64,000 nucleotides of DNA. Source: Apophysomyces variabilis (lineage: Eukaryota; Mucoromycota; Mucoromycetes; Mucorales; Mucoraceae). Below, in pieces: positions 34,635-46,362 of the stretch (position 1 is the first letter of the stretch; each line of letters begins with the position of its first letter). The translations under genes were made by a program, and so were the position numbers. The stretch is from the NCBI GenBank assembly GCA_002749535.1, contig MZZL01000128.1, forward strand, positions 94,985 to 158,984, in the 5' to 3' direction. The notes beneath the pieces are model-generated. The model searched no databases and was not told the DNA's origin. It saw only the letters and a list, made by a program, of their open reading frames with translations.

Positions 34635-37161
34635 ATGCCGAGGTGGATTGACACCATCGAAAGAACACGCGAACATGCCATATTTATGAGGGAACTTAAG
34701 GCCTTCCATGACAGGAAAGGGTAACAAGAGCACGCGTTCTACCCACAAAAGCAGGATCCTGAAGAAAACGCACAATTAGCACAACGTTGCAAGCTGAACC
34801 TATACTTGGAGGCAAAAGACTAGATCTCCTAAAGATATACAAAGTAGTTATTGCAGCAGGTGGATTTGAGCAGGTAAAATTACTAGTCAACAAACAATGA
34901 AAAAAGCGATCTTAACACCTGTAGGAAGGTTACAAAAAATCGCGGTTGGAAGCAAGTTGGCGACATATTCCAATTTCCATCGACCTGTACCAACAGCGCG
35001 TACATAATTAAAGGGATATACATTCGCAATTTGGTAAGGAAGAAGTACACTTCGGATTCTCATCAATGTTGGTGCCCGCGATGTTCGTGACATGTTACCC
35101 GAAATGGTAGCCAGGTCCTTTTAGTGCATCCTAGGCATCGAGAGATACTTGATGAGATTCCTCGATGATACTCATAATAATCAAATGCAAATAGCTTGGG
35201 TGGGAGGAAGAGAATCTTTGGGGAAATGAATGGATTCCGCCCAAGGAATTGTTTGGTCCTTCGGCTCATAGATCATCAACGCTTGCGGGAAAATCTTACA
35301 AAAGCGCAAAGTATAAAGACCATCAGGAAGATTCCACAGAAAAAAAGACCCTAGCAACGCCCTTACCAGATAGTGTCCCACCAAAGCCAGTTTCATCTGG
35401 ACTTGCAGATCCGCCAGCCTCCGTAAAGATAACGGACCCAGAATCGGGAACATATACACGTTCACAGCAGTGCCACCAGACACCTCACACGAGGTCTACA
35501 GACACATCCTCTAATTATATAAAAGGTATACAGAAGCATGCTACACTCAGACAATTATCCGTAACTTCTATATGCCACCTTAGCTGACGGATTCAACGAC
35601 ATCACAAAGCAGAAAATACTGTTTGCTCTCCAATTCGGTGAAGAGGAGCGGATTGAGTGGGCTTTAGATCGTCTTGTCACCCTATCATTTGAATCTTGCG
35701 AAGGACTTCAACTCTCTTATACACCAATCTTACTTGACTTCATCCTTGCTTTATCGCAACCGTTTCTGGAAACGCAGATCGCCAAAGAAACAGCCGTTAC
35801 TGACACGTTAGATCAGATGATGAATGCCAAGTCAGACGGATATCTTGGTTCATCAAAGTCGCTTGGGCGTATTCTAAAGATACTGCACATCATTCGGAAT
35901 CTATCATTATTCGAGAAGAATATACCCTTTCTTTCCAGGAATGGTCGACTGAAAAAGTTACTCACCAAGATTCTCGGTGCCTCCTCATGCTACTTTGAGC
36001 TGAGTCGTCACTGCATTGACATACTGGAGAACATTGCATGTCATACGGAATTAGCAAGCTCTTCCGACGATTTCATCACTGCTCTTTCACAGGCTGTTTA
36101 TTCGCAAGATCGATACTTAATCGTAGGAACCATCCGAACTTTCACAGCCTTCTCATTCTTGGATAAGAATCTCCCCCATATGCTTACTGGACTTGGTGTT
36201 GATATTACCGCTCAAGTCGCGCAATTTTTGCTCGCAAACGATGAAGAACTGGTTGGAGCAACGTTAGAGTACTTGTATTTACGTTCACTGATAAGTCGTG
36301 ATTGTCGAACGTATCTTCTCGAAGCACATTCAGGAACATATATTCGGCTTTTGGTTTCGCTGTCGACTTTCGAATCCAAGTTTTTTCGACCAAGGTTCGT
36401 AAAGGAATACCTGCCTACGCATCAGCAGCAGACGAAACACAACAACAAGATACCATTACAGCTTCCTGATCTTAATGCATATCAACAGCTGGACGAACCA
36501 TTTCGATGCTTAGGATGGTACGCTTTTCTTCACAATAACTGAGAAAGCGCATATAACATATTGATTACATGCATTAGGCTCAAAGACAAGTTTGAAGTGG
36601 CCAACCCAAGTAGTCATATATCTTTGGATGATATATATTTACTGTATGAGTCGCGATTTCGTCGCGAGAAAGCTCTGAAAATGAGAGAGTTCTATACAGT
36701 TCTGAAGATTGCCTTCTTGAAGACTTTAACATCCCAATCTCATATCGGCGCGACAGGGCCAGTGCTTGAAGGTCTTTTGGTTCGTGGTATACAAGTAAAG
36801 ATGAACATCTTACAGGATGGTAAGCTTACAGGAAATTGAACTTCAATCACTGACCTACTTGAACCTGAAAGAGTGCTCTGATAGGCACGAACTTCAAGAC
36901 GAGAAGTTGTCCGACATAGGACAAGTTCTGGATGGTCTATCTTGGCCTGATATACCTCCTGAAGATCAATTCCAAACCGATACCAGCTTATCGTTACAGC
37001 ATCATCAAACGCATCTAAATGACAAGGAAAACAACGACACTACATCATCAAATACCGATACTCTGGTGTCATCTATTGGTAGCAGAGATCCGGGTCATCT
37101 GAAAGGCGTTGCTCTTGTTGCCATGCACCTTTTGCAAGAATTGTCCGGGCCATTTCTCTGA
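34635..37161 (+). CDS. ARID and RFX-like domain protein, RSC9/ARID2-type SWI/SNF-RSC subunit
   Basis: Seven exons reconstructed from the ATG at 34635 (MPRWIDTIERTREHAIF). The ARID domain is complete: FMRELKAFHDRKG, LGGKRLDLLKIYKVVIAAGG, VTKNRGWKQVGDIFQFPSTC and NSAYIIKGIYIRNL, then LGWEEENLWGNEWIPPKEL. After a Ser/Thr/Pro-rich linker comes an all-helical repeat region (LGRILKILHIIRNLSLFEKN, HCIDILENIACHTELASSS). Next is an RFX-like winged helix (SLDDIYLLYESRFRREKALK, EFYTVLKIAFLKT). This ARID - helical repeat - RFX order is that of yeast Rsc9 and animal ARID2/BAF200. The 3' end is uncertain: the last exon stops at 37161, but an adjacent frame stays open to 37294 without a good splice link. 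Confidence 0.85.
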
Positions 37162-37736
37162 AATCTGTCAACAAGGTTTCAAGTTCCATGAGCTCTCTTT
37201 CATCCTCTATACATATAAGCCGCATAATAGCATTATCAATCTACATAGTTCATTCACTCATACATTTCTTCCTAATGCTGCAAGCATTCTGTAGATAAAT
37301 CAAAGGTACTATCGTCAATATAATACGCTCTAAAGCATATCTCCCACAATTGGAAAAAACTTATAGCGTATTCTTACTGTTTTTGTGATGAGCGATAGAT
37401 AGGAACAGCACACTGCTAGTTTTGCTTCATATATTAACAATATTGGTTACAGAATCTGTACAGTCTAACTATAAAGGAGACAGGATATTCCATTTCACTT
37501 CGACCCGCGCATTTCAGCTTTTGTAGGCTATTACAATGTGGATCCCAGGGTATGAGCGCTCGTCAATGTCCATACTTTACCAAATTTGCTTAATTAACGT
37601 AGCATAGACGCATATACTGTCGGCAGGCTTATAAGGCGTTCTTTCTTTTCATCCAAACCATGCCCAACAAGCTTTAATTTCTCGCTGGGACGAAATTTTT
37701 TTCTCTGCTGTTGCAACTTCAAGTGGAGGCATTTCC
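37162..37736. other. 3' flank of the ARID gene
   Basis: An open frame to 37294 may be a final exon of the ARID gene. The rest is non-coding. Confidence 0.35.
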
Positions 37737-38171
37737 ATGTCCAAACGAGTTACAACGTCTACTAGTAGGACCGAAAAGTTGATTGACGAAGCCAAGCTTG
37801 GTCATGTGGTCGTAGAGGCAAATAAAGCTATTAAACTAGTCAATGATATTGACAACGCACATGACTCGCATTGTATGTAGTTGGATGTTTTCAATCCTGA
37901 TCCTGCAGGCTCGCAATGGCGTTGTCCATTCTGCTGTCCACCAGAATTTGTCATGAAGACACCACCTGCATCGAATAAATCGGCCATGGAAAAGGTTAGA
38001 AATTTGATCGGTCAACATCTCACACTGCATCGAAGCGATATCCTTGGACAGATGAGCCGCAAAGAACTGGAGGAGTACGAAAAGGTAACCCAACGTATAT
38101 ACGGGCGACTATTGATCAATAGCGCTACCAACAGTTTCAGCAAGAGAGCAGCAGAAGGGCACGCATTCTAA
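37737..38171 (+). CDS. Small protein with a single C2H2-like zinc motif (or terminal part of the ARID gene)
   Basis: From the ATG at 37737 (MSKRVTTSTSRTEKL) a first exon ends at a GT donor near 37875, and a 36-nt intron joins the second exon from about 37911. That exon reads WRCPFC, then IGQHLTLHR, i.e. C-x2-C ... H-x3-H like one C2H2 finger with a long loop, followed by an acidic helix (MSRKELEEYEK). The frame closes at 38171; an optional intron near 38084 would give a different tail. Human ARID2 ends in C2H2 fingers, so this could be the last part of the neighbouring gene rather than a gene of its own. Modest confidence. Confidence 0.45.
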
Positions 38172-38937
38172 TAGATGGAACTGTTGCTGACCGTAAGCTG
38201 TACATGTGATGCTTCTATGCCTAGCATGATCAAACATGCCTGTCATAGCGCTTTTTTCAGCAAACTGGTTTATCTAGGACTTTGCTACCTTTGTCTCTCA
38301 GTATAGCAAAGTTTCACCGATGGATCAGTTTCCTCAAAAAGCATTAAACTCGTAACATTTGGGAAAAGCCTTAGTGATGAAGCCTTTGCGGTTCGTGAAA
38401 TCGTTATGTAACTGTCAATATGGGATATATTGCGTTGTTGCAATAAGGTGGAATGAAAGGAAGACATAGTTCATAATAAATAAAAAACCTATAGTGGTGA
38501 TAAACCACGCTTGTCCGCTTAGTTTCCTTTCTTTGCTTGACAAAAATAGCATAGCTTTTAGCTAAGGTTCATCTTGGAAGCATAAAGTATGGGATGGCAT
38601 GGATATTGATCATTAATTGGGAGCGATTGTACGGTTATTTCTCGACAGAGTAAGCGTGGGAATTCCAGATAGCGCATGAGTCAGTATAGGGAAGATGTCT
38701 GCCACCACTAATAAGCGCAGAGAGTGCTGTTAGTTTTGGTGTTTGCGCATGACACCACAATGAAACGCCCATATTGAGTTAAAAGGAGCTTTAGAGTTTC
38801 ATATATAGGCATGATGCATTTACTGTCAACCCAGTTTGTTCGTCAGTTTCGATTGCGAAGCAAACATTCAAACTTTTAGATGGTAGGATTGTATCTAAAC
38901 AATTGAACGAGCAATTTGTTGTAGTAGGCTACATGTC
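38172..38937. other. Intergenic, no recognisable feature
   Basis: Short frames only. Confidence 0.4.
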
Positions 38938-39429
38938 ATGACTTCGTTTGATCGAATCGTTATTCAAAAAGTACATAGTGCTCATAGGAAATGTCACCTT
39001 TTTCTTTCAAATCAATCAGAAGTTGAAGGTAGATTTTATTCTTTCAGGAATTTGTTGGAACAGGAACACTACGCTGCTATGTTAAAGCTCGTAACCAACA
39101 AGAACAAAGCTTGGTTCCTGATGGTATACCGTTGGGTCCACCATTTGAAAACCAAGGTACATGAAAGCACGAAGGACCATGTTTACTACGGAGGTAGAAG
39201 TATATTAGTCATTTCTCGTTGGCACACTTCATTTGTTCCTACCAGAGTCCTCGTTCTGGCGGTCCACAGCGACCACCAGAGCACTGCAACCTGTTTTTTC
39301 TTCAGCAAGCTCGATCAGGTGAGTAATACTATTGAAATAAAGGTTTAGTTTTCATCATATAAAAGAACTTGCCGGTTTCGCAGTTCTGTTCCCCCGTCAT
39401 CTTCTTCCTCCTTGTTCCTTTACTTGTGA
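38938..39429 (+). CDS. Candidate four-exon gene, 86 aa, unknown function
   Basis: Exons 38938-38970, 39048-39156, 39246-39318 and 39384-39429 have standard splice sites and phases that close to an 86-aa frame. It begins MTSFDRIVIQK, continues FVGTGTLRCYVKARNQQEQ and LVPDGIPLGPPFENQ, and ends in a Ser-rich tail (SSASSISSVPPSSSSSLF). I do not recognise it. The regular introns (53-89 nt) and the phase agreement over four exons favour a real lineage-specific gene, but the short length leaves room for chance. Confidence 0.4.
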
Positions 39430-39583
39430 CAGGGGGAAAAAAGAATTTCCCACCCTACCCTGGAATAAAGGCCGTGGTTCACACGCAAGAAAAGCCAAAG
39501 AAGGAAGAGAAACAAAGAGGAGTCAGCTCCCAATATGGAGAAGTAGTATACCAATGGGTTTTAACCGGTCAGAAGACGATATC

Positions 39584-40010
39584 TTACCACGCCTGGAATT
39601 CGCCATCGGCCCAGTTGGATAGGCCAGAGTTGTTGCCAGTCAAGGGAGAACTGAGGAAAACGGTATTCCCAAAGATAAAGGCTTGACATTGCAGTGTTCG
39701 CTTACAGGTTGAAGTTTGAAATGTCGTAGAAATTGCCAGAATTTCATCCACTTGATGATGAATGGGACTACTCTGACCGAACAACTGCGTGACAAAATCT
39801 TTGCCTACAGGAAGTGGGATTTTAGACAATGAAAAGTAAAACGGTCATCCAATGATTTTCATTACCAGTGTTTCTTTTCTGGACATCAACGACATCTAAC
39901 TTTTCCTCGTTATGACCATAAGGAAAATAGATGGTTTCAACCGGATTAGCCGGATGTAAAGTTTCGAGTGGGATAGCAGTATCCTTCTTGACAGGACTTG
40001 CGATTATCAT
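39584..40010 (-). CDS. Candidate two-exon gene, 121 aa, unknown function
   Basis: Exons 39866-40010 and 39584-39804 joined by a 61-nt intron give a closed 121-aa frame starting MIIASPVKKDTAIPLETLHP. It continues VETIYFPYGHNEEKLDVVDV, KDFVTQLFGQSSPIHHQVDE and ends NSGLSNWADGEFQAW. No signal peptide, membrane segment or known domain. It is convergent with the small plus-strand candidate ending at 39429. Composition looks like a normal soluble protein, so I list it, but no homology supports it. Confidence 0.4.
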
Positions 40011-41353
40011 GGTAATTATTACTACTTATACTACTACTAAAGGCAAAATTTCCTTCCTTGGTAGCTTTAGAGAAGATGGTGCTTGAAGCGTAAAGGAGTA
40101 TCACGGTGTTCTTGTCCAGTGCTGCTACTTTTTTTCCCAGTGGGCGCTTCTCTATTAGGTATGGAATCAGATTAGAGGTGGCATATGATGTGCAAAGCAG
40201 TTTTCTCTCTTTACCAGATGGAACGCCCTAAACAACTAGAAAGAAAAAAAGGGTGGGGGGTTTTTGAAAAGAGAAAAAGTATATATAGAGAAGAGAGAGG
40301 TTTTAAGGTGTTTTAGGGCAGGGAATGGGCAGAGTAAGTTAAATGGCCAGTAGATTACAGACAAAGTTGCTATCCCTGTCTTAGTTGGAACAAAGAGAAA
40401 GAGACGAACAACGGAAAGTTTTGCCGGAGCAAGCAAAAAACTGGATAGGTCGGAGTTGAATTCTGACGGACGGATAAAATGCCGATGAACTGTGATTGTG
40501 CACCTTTGGGAGGCAAACACAACAATTAGACGAAACCAGGAATATATAGATATCAGAAAGAAAAAGGCGAATCAAAAGCAATTTATTTTAGTTAACATGA
40601 AAATATTCTTCAAATGGTTTACTTCAATGATTATCCCTAAAATATCTCGATGAAACTGGAGCACGTGCTCAAGTAGAGCAAAACAGAGAATAAGGTATTC
40701 TGCCTTTCTGTGTCTTTTAAAAACGCCGCCTTTGGCTGTGGTAGAATAATCTGCATCCGATCCAAAAGAACAACAAATATAATCTGTATCTTCCCACTTA
40801 AGTTGCTGTTCACTTACTTACATCTTCCCCAAGTAGTCTTTCCTTCCGTATCTCTCCTGTATTCAACTCCAAGTTGGCTTGTTAAGCTTTGGATCCCAGG
40901 TCGTCTTGTGACCGGGATCCCGCTAAACTAAAATGATAAAGGTAATCTCATCCTATGCTTTCCAACTTTTCTTTAGAACAAGCCTCAAAACTCTCTGCGA
41001 AAGAGAAAGAGGTCTTGTGAATGAACTTTGGATGACAAAGACATGATGAAACTTGTCGGAGTTGTCGTATATACGCCTGTTTGGGCTACCATGCGAATGC
41101 GAAAATGATGAAACGGCAAGGGTATCCATTACGCGTAGATAATTCTTTGGTGAAGGTACGTCAATGCAAACGTTCTCTGAAACTCTGAGACAAAAGCATA
41201 CGATTTACGGTCACAAGGCATTTCTGTTGCAATGCTCTTCACTTTTTATCCCCATTTTAGAAGTCCATTTGTGTATTCGTGTTCTCTTTGTTACACTAAT
41301 ATTTCTTTTCATTCGACCACGTTGCTGTAAAGTTCGTCCTTCTGCTCAAGACT
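40011..41353. other. Intergenic between the small candidate gene and the SAP gene
   Basis: Several short frames without motifs. The last 350 nt are pyrimidine-rich with a possible 5'-UTR acceptor at about 41325-41331, likely the leader of the SAP-domain gene. Confidence 0.35.
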
Positions 41354-43309
41354 ATGCAACATCACGTCCCTTCCAACTATCGAACGGACATAACTGAAGA
41401 TCAGCATGACTCATTCTCATTATACAGTCAGTCATTCGACCCTTTGCAGCTTGAACAATCGTTAAACGATTTACTCCCGTCTTTCTCTTTCCCGAATGAC
41501 TATTCGTTCTTAAACAACACTACTCACTCACCACTTCTTGAACGAGAAGTGCTCACACCATCAGACTGGGAGAATTACAATGACATGAATAGATATAATA
41601 ACAACTTCTTAATGTCGCCGCAAAGAGGCGAAGAATCCTTGCCGCAACTTGTAGATAAGCAATATGAGCATATGTTTCTGGATTTAGCTGAGCAGGATGA
41701 GCAAGCTATTTTGCTGTCCGATCCTAATTTCCTCAGACAACAACAATTACTGCAAAACCAGCAAAAGGCAACGGAAATCCGAATGGAACAAGAAAGGCAG
41801 CGACACGAAGACCTAGAAGCTTCTTCAGTATGGTTAGCGCATCCCGCGACACTAGACCAGTCAGAAAATGATGGAACTATCCCAGCAGGAAGGAAACCGG
41901 ATGATTATTTACCAGTGGACTGCAGCTTCCCCAACACAACCATATCTACTTCCGCACCAGCAAGGTCTCGTGTTCATCCGCCAACACCTGCCAAAGGAAC
42001 TATTTATAAATCAGCATCAAAACGTGATTCAATCCGCCGGTCTCTGACTATCAATACAAATGGGAGAAGGAGTGGTCCAAAACCAATACCGATATCAAGC
42101 GGTAACAACTCTACCAATCCGTCAGCAGTGAATTCTGCATCCACGAAGATAGACCATCAGCGACGCTTCAACGAACTTCAAGCTAGATTCAGAGTTAACT
42201 ATGCACACAAACCGTCTCAACAGAAAACTCAAGTGACGCCATTGGTGTCTACCTCATATTCGGGACGCTCGGTTATCGACCAGCCGAAGAAATTGATTTC
42301 CAGCTTTGGAACATCCATGCCCTCTTCACTGGAGCAAACCTTAAGATCATATCCGTCAATTAACGCTGAGCGAAAACGATCTTTTGACGAGGCGAGGAAT
42401 GCCTCGCACCATCCTGGTGGCAAAGCTACTAGTATCAATTCCACTACTGGCAATATATCCTTGGGGATGAATCAAGCCAGCGCCTTTCCTTCCCGAACAA
42501 TGCCTATACAGATTAAAAGAGTGCACCGTGACAGTACACCACATCCGTTGGATGCTGAAGAATATCAGCGGAAACTGGATGACCAATTGATTAAGGTTAA
42601 TTTTGACGACATCACCGTATCTGAACTGAAAGACATGTTACGTCAACGTGGAAAACCTGCTATGGGCAAGAAAGCGATTTTGCTCCAGAGACTACAGGAA
42701 GAACGAGACCAGATTACTAGCAACAGAAACAGAGATATATACTCACAGGGACAAGTGTCTATTCACTGTCAAAGTGAACCGCCACAACCTTTATCAAGGC
42801 AAGGCACCCTCTATACGATCGGCTCGATACCAGAATCATCCTCCACGGATAGTCCCCATTCATCCGTATTGCTTTCAAACTCCCTTGGGTCAACCTTCTC
42901 TTTAAACCGATCCATTGCAGATATGCATATTGGATCGCCACAATATACCCATAGCTTCTCACCGCATGCCGCAACATCATCTCCTCACAATGAATCATCC
43001 CCTACTCTACAAGCGGGTTCCTTATCTTCCTCTCTCTCGTTTAGTTTCATGTCCTCTCCGCCGAGCAACTATGAAAGTAGCTTCAGCAGTATGCTTTCAT
43101 CAGGATCATCTTTTTCGTCACGAGCACGTTATGCGATACCTAACACAGGCATTGACAAGCATAAACCCTATGCTCCTTTCACTTCTTCATCCTTGGCAAG
43201 TCCGGATTACGATGATGATCGTAGCCCTTTCGATGGCTCGCGCCACTTCATGACTGATATGGAGAATGTTGAATGGGTTGATCCATCTAACCGACCGCTT
43301 TTGCATTAA
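41354..43309 (+). CDS. SAP-domain protein, otherwise low complexity
   Basis: Intron-free, 651 aa from the ATG at 41354 (MQHHVPSNYRTD). Residues 1-110 are Asp/Phe/Leu-rich, like an acidic activation-type region (LNDLLPSFSFPNDYSFL). A short charged helix with Gln runs follows, then a long Ser/Thr/Pro-rich middle. A SAP domain at about 414-450 (VSELKDMLRQRGKPAMGKKA, ILLQRLQEERDQI) matches the helix-turn-helix DNA-binding fold of SAF-A/B, Acinus and PIAS. The C-terminal 200 residues are Ser-rich. SAP proteins bind A+T-rich DNA and work in chromatin organisation or transcription. The exact family is unknown; nuclear location is inferred. Confidence 0.85.
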   Translation: MQHHVPSNYRTDITEDQHDSFSLYSQSFDPLQLEQSLNDLLPSFSFPNDYSFLNNTTHSPLLEREVLTPSDWENYNDMNRYNNNFLMSPQRGEESLPQLVDKQYEHMFLDLAEQDEQAILLSDPNFLRQQQLLQNQQKATEIRMEQERQRHEDLEASSVWLAHPATLDQSENDGTIPAGRKPDDYLPVDCSFPNTTISTSAPARSRVHPPTPAKGTIYKSASKRDSIRRSLTINTNGRRSGPKPIPISSGNNSTNPSAVNSASTKIDHQRRFNELQARFRVNYAHKPSQQKTQVTPLVSTSYSGRSVIDQPKKLISSFGTSMPSSLEQTLRSYPSINAERKRSFDEARNASHHPGGKATSINSTTGNISLGMNQASAFPSRTMPIQIKRVHRDSTPHPLDAEEYQRKLDDQLIKVNFDDITVSELKDMLRQRGKPAMGKKAILLQRLQEERDQITSNRNRDIYSQGQVSIHCQSEPPQPLSRQGTLYTIGSIPESSSTDSPHSSVLLSNSLGSTFSLNRSIADMHIGSPQYTHSFSPHAATSSPHNESSPTLQAGSLSSSLSFSFMSSPPSNYESSFSSMLSSGSSFSSRARYAIPNTGIDKHKPYAPFTSSSLASPDYDDDRSPFDGSRHFMTDMENVEWVDPSNRPLLH

Positions 43310-44509
43310 GGTCAGGCAGTAAAGCAGGACTTTTAATGAGTACAGGATGGTAACTTTGAAAATGGAATTTATAGCTGTTGTTCAGGACAAGTCAGGTATC
43401 TCCGGGTGAGATCAAATATTCATGGACTTGGGCCAATGCAGAAAGGGGGCATGCTGCAATGAATTTGGATATCAGTTTGCTAGGTGATGAAAGTTTAGAT
43501 CATTTTTGCACATATATAGATTCAAATTGACAATAGGGCTGTCGATTTTTTGTCTTGCCTTTGCATTCAGCTTTCAGAAGGCCGGTACTATAGCTGCATG
43601 AAATATATAAATTTCTTTTAAAATCTTCGCATTCGAACCAGCTGTGCTCGATTCAATTCTTGCTCAGAGCCGACCATCCCTTGCCGGGCTTATGGTGAAT
43701 TAAGTTACAACTACCTAGAATGCGTGTATAACATAGTTTTCACATTGGTTACTAAAAGCTACTTGATAAAGTATTCTGTTTTCATAAGCAATACTTCAAA
43801 TTGAGAAATAGATCCATAAGCATAGTAATGCAGACATTTCCTATTAAGCTTTGCTACAGTGTCTAAACCACACAAATTCACATTCATCCGGGTAACATCC
43901 TGTTAAAAAGAGTCTTTGCGTTGCTGATTGCTAATATAAAGTCTCGTTGCGTTTGATTACATAAATTTTTATTTGTTATCGCGACACCAGTTTAAATACG
44001 CGGTATTCTTACACCTACAGCTATCGTACAAACAGGGCGCAGAGAATAACTACGCAAATTACCGAAGAAATACAGCCTACAATAGGCAGTTTTAAGTTTA
44101 TCCGTGCTGGGGTTGTTGATGATGATAATGATGCGATTTATTCAACCTTTGCAATTTCCTTTTAAACATAGATATTCACGTAGTTTGGTCTGTCATGAAA
44201 CCACTATTGGACGGCTGTTGCGCCATCGATCTGAATGATGAGTACCAAGGGGGACATATTTACTTACCGCCGAATGAAATTAATCCTAATTTAGCAAGAT
44301 GGCGCCATAAGCTTACCATATCATATGCATTGCGCTTGAGCCGTGTTATCGGCTTTGATACTGTGGGAGAATAGCGCCATCGCGCCTTTACATTAGCTAA
44401 GACAAGGTGACCTTTCTTCATCAAGAAATAGCATATAAATAAGCAAAAGTCGAGGTCGACCGGACGTCATCTCTTTCGATATATATTTCTGCATCTTATC
44501 TATTTGAAT
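43310..44509. other. Intergenic between the SAP gene and the TauD-type gene
   Basis: No gene. TATATAAA-like elements occur at 43605-43612 and 44430-44436; the latter, about 75 nt before the dioxygenase ATG, may serve it. Confidence 0.4.
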
Positions 44510-45933
44510 ATGGCGCCTAACGTTGTTGACTCCCTAACCGAAGAATTCCAAAAGCTGGATCTTAAGCGCCTAGCTCGCGAAAACGGCAATTACTTGGTGT
44601 TTCCTGAAAAGAAGGTCAGTCTGAGCTTAACAAGGTTAATGCAAGCTAACAAACTATGGACAGTATCCTGAACTCGAACCATTTGAGCACAAGGATGTGG
44701 GGTTAAAGGCAGACCCTAAGAAGGCTTCCCTTTACGACAACGCAGAAAAGATCTTTGACTTGACTCCACATATCGGCACGGAGGTGCATGGCTTACAGCT
44801 TTCCCAACTGACCGATCAACAGAAGAACGACTTGGCCCTGTTAGTAGCCGAACGCGGCGTGGTTTTCTTTAGAAAACAAGATATTGATGTTCACCAAGCC
44901 ATTGAACTTGGAAAATACTTTGGTAAGTTAAGCTTTCTGACTCGCCCTCAGTGCCCTATTCACCTCCTTTCTTTTCTTGCTTAGGCCCACTGTAAGCGTT
45001 CTTGCCATGATCATCATAATGAAACTAAAAGAAAATACCTTTGTTCATAATAGCCATGTGCACAATACTTTCGGTCATCCTCCCACGCTTCCTGAGATTC
45101 ATGTCGTCTATTTCGACACAAAGTAAGCAAGCAAAAAAAAAAGCCTTTATTTAGTGAAACAATTTTGACCTTGAATTAGTACACCTAAAAAGTACTTCAA
45201 TGATCGCAATGCTTCGTCAGGTAAATAATATCAGTTGGGCTCTATGTTGTGTTTGTTATTTAACGTTGTTTGTTTAGGGTGGCATACTGATGTCAGTTAC
45301 GAAGAACAGCCCGCCGGGATTACGTTTTTGAAGATTGATACTCTACCTCCTGTGGGTGGAGACACATTATGGTCTTCAAGCTATGCAGCCTATGACCGTC
45401 TTTCTCCAGCATTCCAGAAGTTTGTGGAGGGTCTCGAAGCTGTCCATACGGGCCAGGGACAAATTGACGAAGCAGTTGCCTTGGGTAAAACTGTTCGTCG
45501 CAAGCACGTTGAGTCTGTTCACCCAGTGGTGAGAACCCATCCGGTTACTGGTTGGAAGGCGCTCTATGTGCAACCCGTGTTCACAAAACGTATTGTCGGA
45601 CTAACTAAGGAGGAGTCTGACGCAGTCTTGAAACATCTATACGCCCATATTGCTGGTGGAGTCGATTTCCAAGTACGGTTAAGATGGGAAGAGGATACCG
45701 TTGCTGTCTGGGATAACCGGGTAACCAATCACAACGCTATCTTTGATTATCTCGATATCGGCAAACGCCATGGATGGAGAGTTACTCCTCAGGTATAAAA
45801 GAAGAATTTCTTCCAATGCAGGTTAATAATAGGACTATACTAGGCTGAAAAACCCTATTTTGATCCAAACAGCCGATCAAAGAAGGATGACGACCAGAAG
45901 CGATTAGCGGAAGCGGAAGCAAAGGGTCATTGA
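44510..45933 (+). CDS. TauD/TfdA-family 2-oxoglutarate-dependent dioxygenase
   Basis: Seven exons (44510-44614, 44664-44922, 44985-44991, 45054-45122, 45180-45220, 45278-45792, 45844-45933) give a closed frame of 361 aa (MAPNVVDSLTEEFQKLD). Exon 3 is only 7 nt, yet is needed to make FGPLHVHN. The iron ligands are visible: H-x-D in GWHTDVSYEEQPAG and the distal His in VTNHNAIFDY. The 2-oxoglutarate-binding Arg lies in KRHGWRVTPQ, and the Thr-containing GGDTLW block is present. Family members oxidise sulfonates (yeast Jlp1), taurine or phenoxyacids, releasing sulfite or alcohol with CO2 and succinate. The substrate here is unknown; sulfonate-sulfur scavenging is the likeliest role. No targeting signal. 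Confidence 0.93.
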
Positions 45934-46362
45934 AACTTTGAACACCATGTGTCTTTATAGTTCTGTAAAATAAGTTATATTATGTTGATAGCTTTTTAAA
46001 TAAAGTTGGCCGATGTAGCGAACAGGAAATGACTGCAAAGACTTAATCTTTTAATCTCATGATCTAACGGTAAAGAAGACTTCCCATAACTACAGAAGGA
46101 GAGAAATATGCTGTCCTTAAGAAATTTAGCTAAGACCTGTACCCTTTCGTGGGCATTCCAGAGAAGTCGAAGCGTTGCTACATTGTTTGCTCTGACTTGG
46201 GTCTCTGAAGATAACCATCTCATGGTCAGATAGCGTATCTGACTAGTCCATTATCTTTAACACACAAAGACGAGGGTATTATAGGCAACGTCAGGTTTAC
46301 TAGTAATTGTTGTTTTCTCTCAAAATAAGACTTATTTGTTGTGATTTTCAAATCCAAGTGCT
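45934..46362. other. Convergent 3' flanks of the dioxygenase and proteasome genes
   Basis: AAATAAAG signal near 45998. A minus-strand frame at 45996-46223 has no feature and is not called. Confidence 0.4.

Noticed and set aside
30679..37161. Secondary-metabolite or functional gene cluster around the multicopper oxidase
   Set aside because: Neighbours are chromatin and housekeeping genes; no core biosynthetic enzyme or transporter is present.
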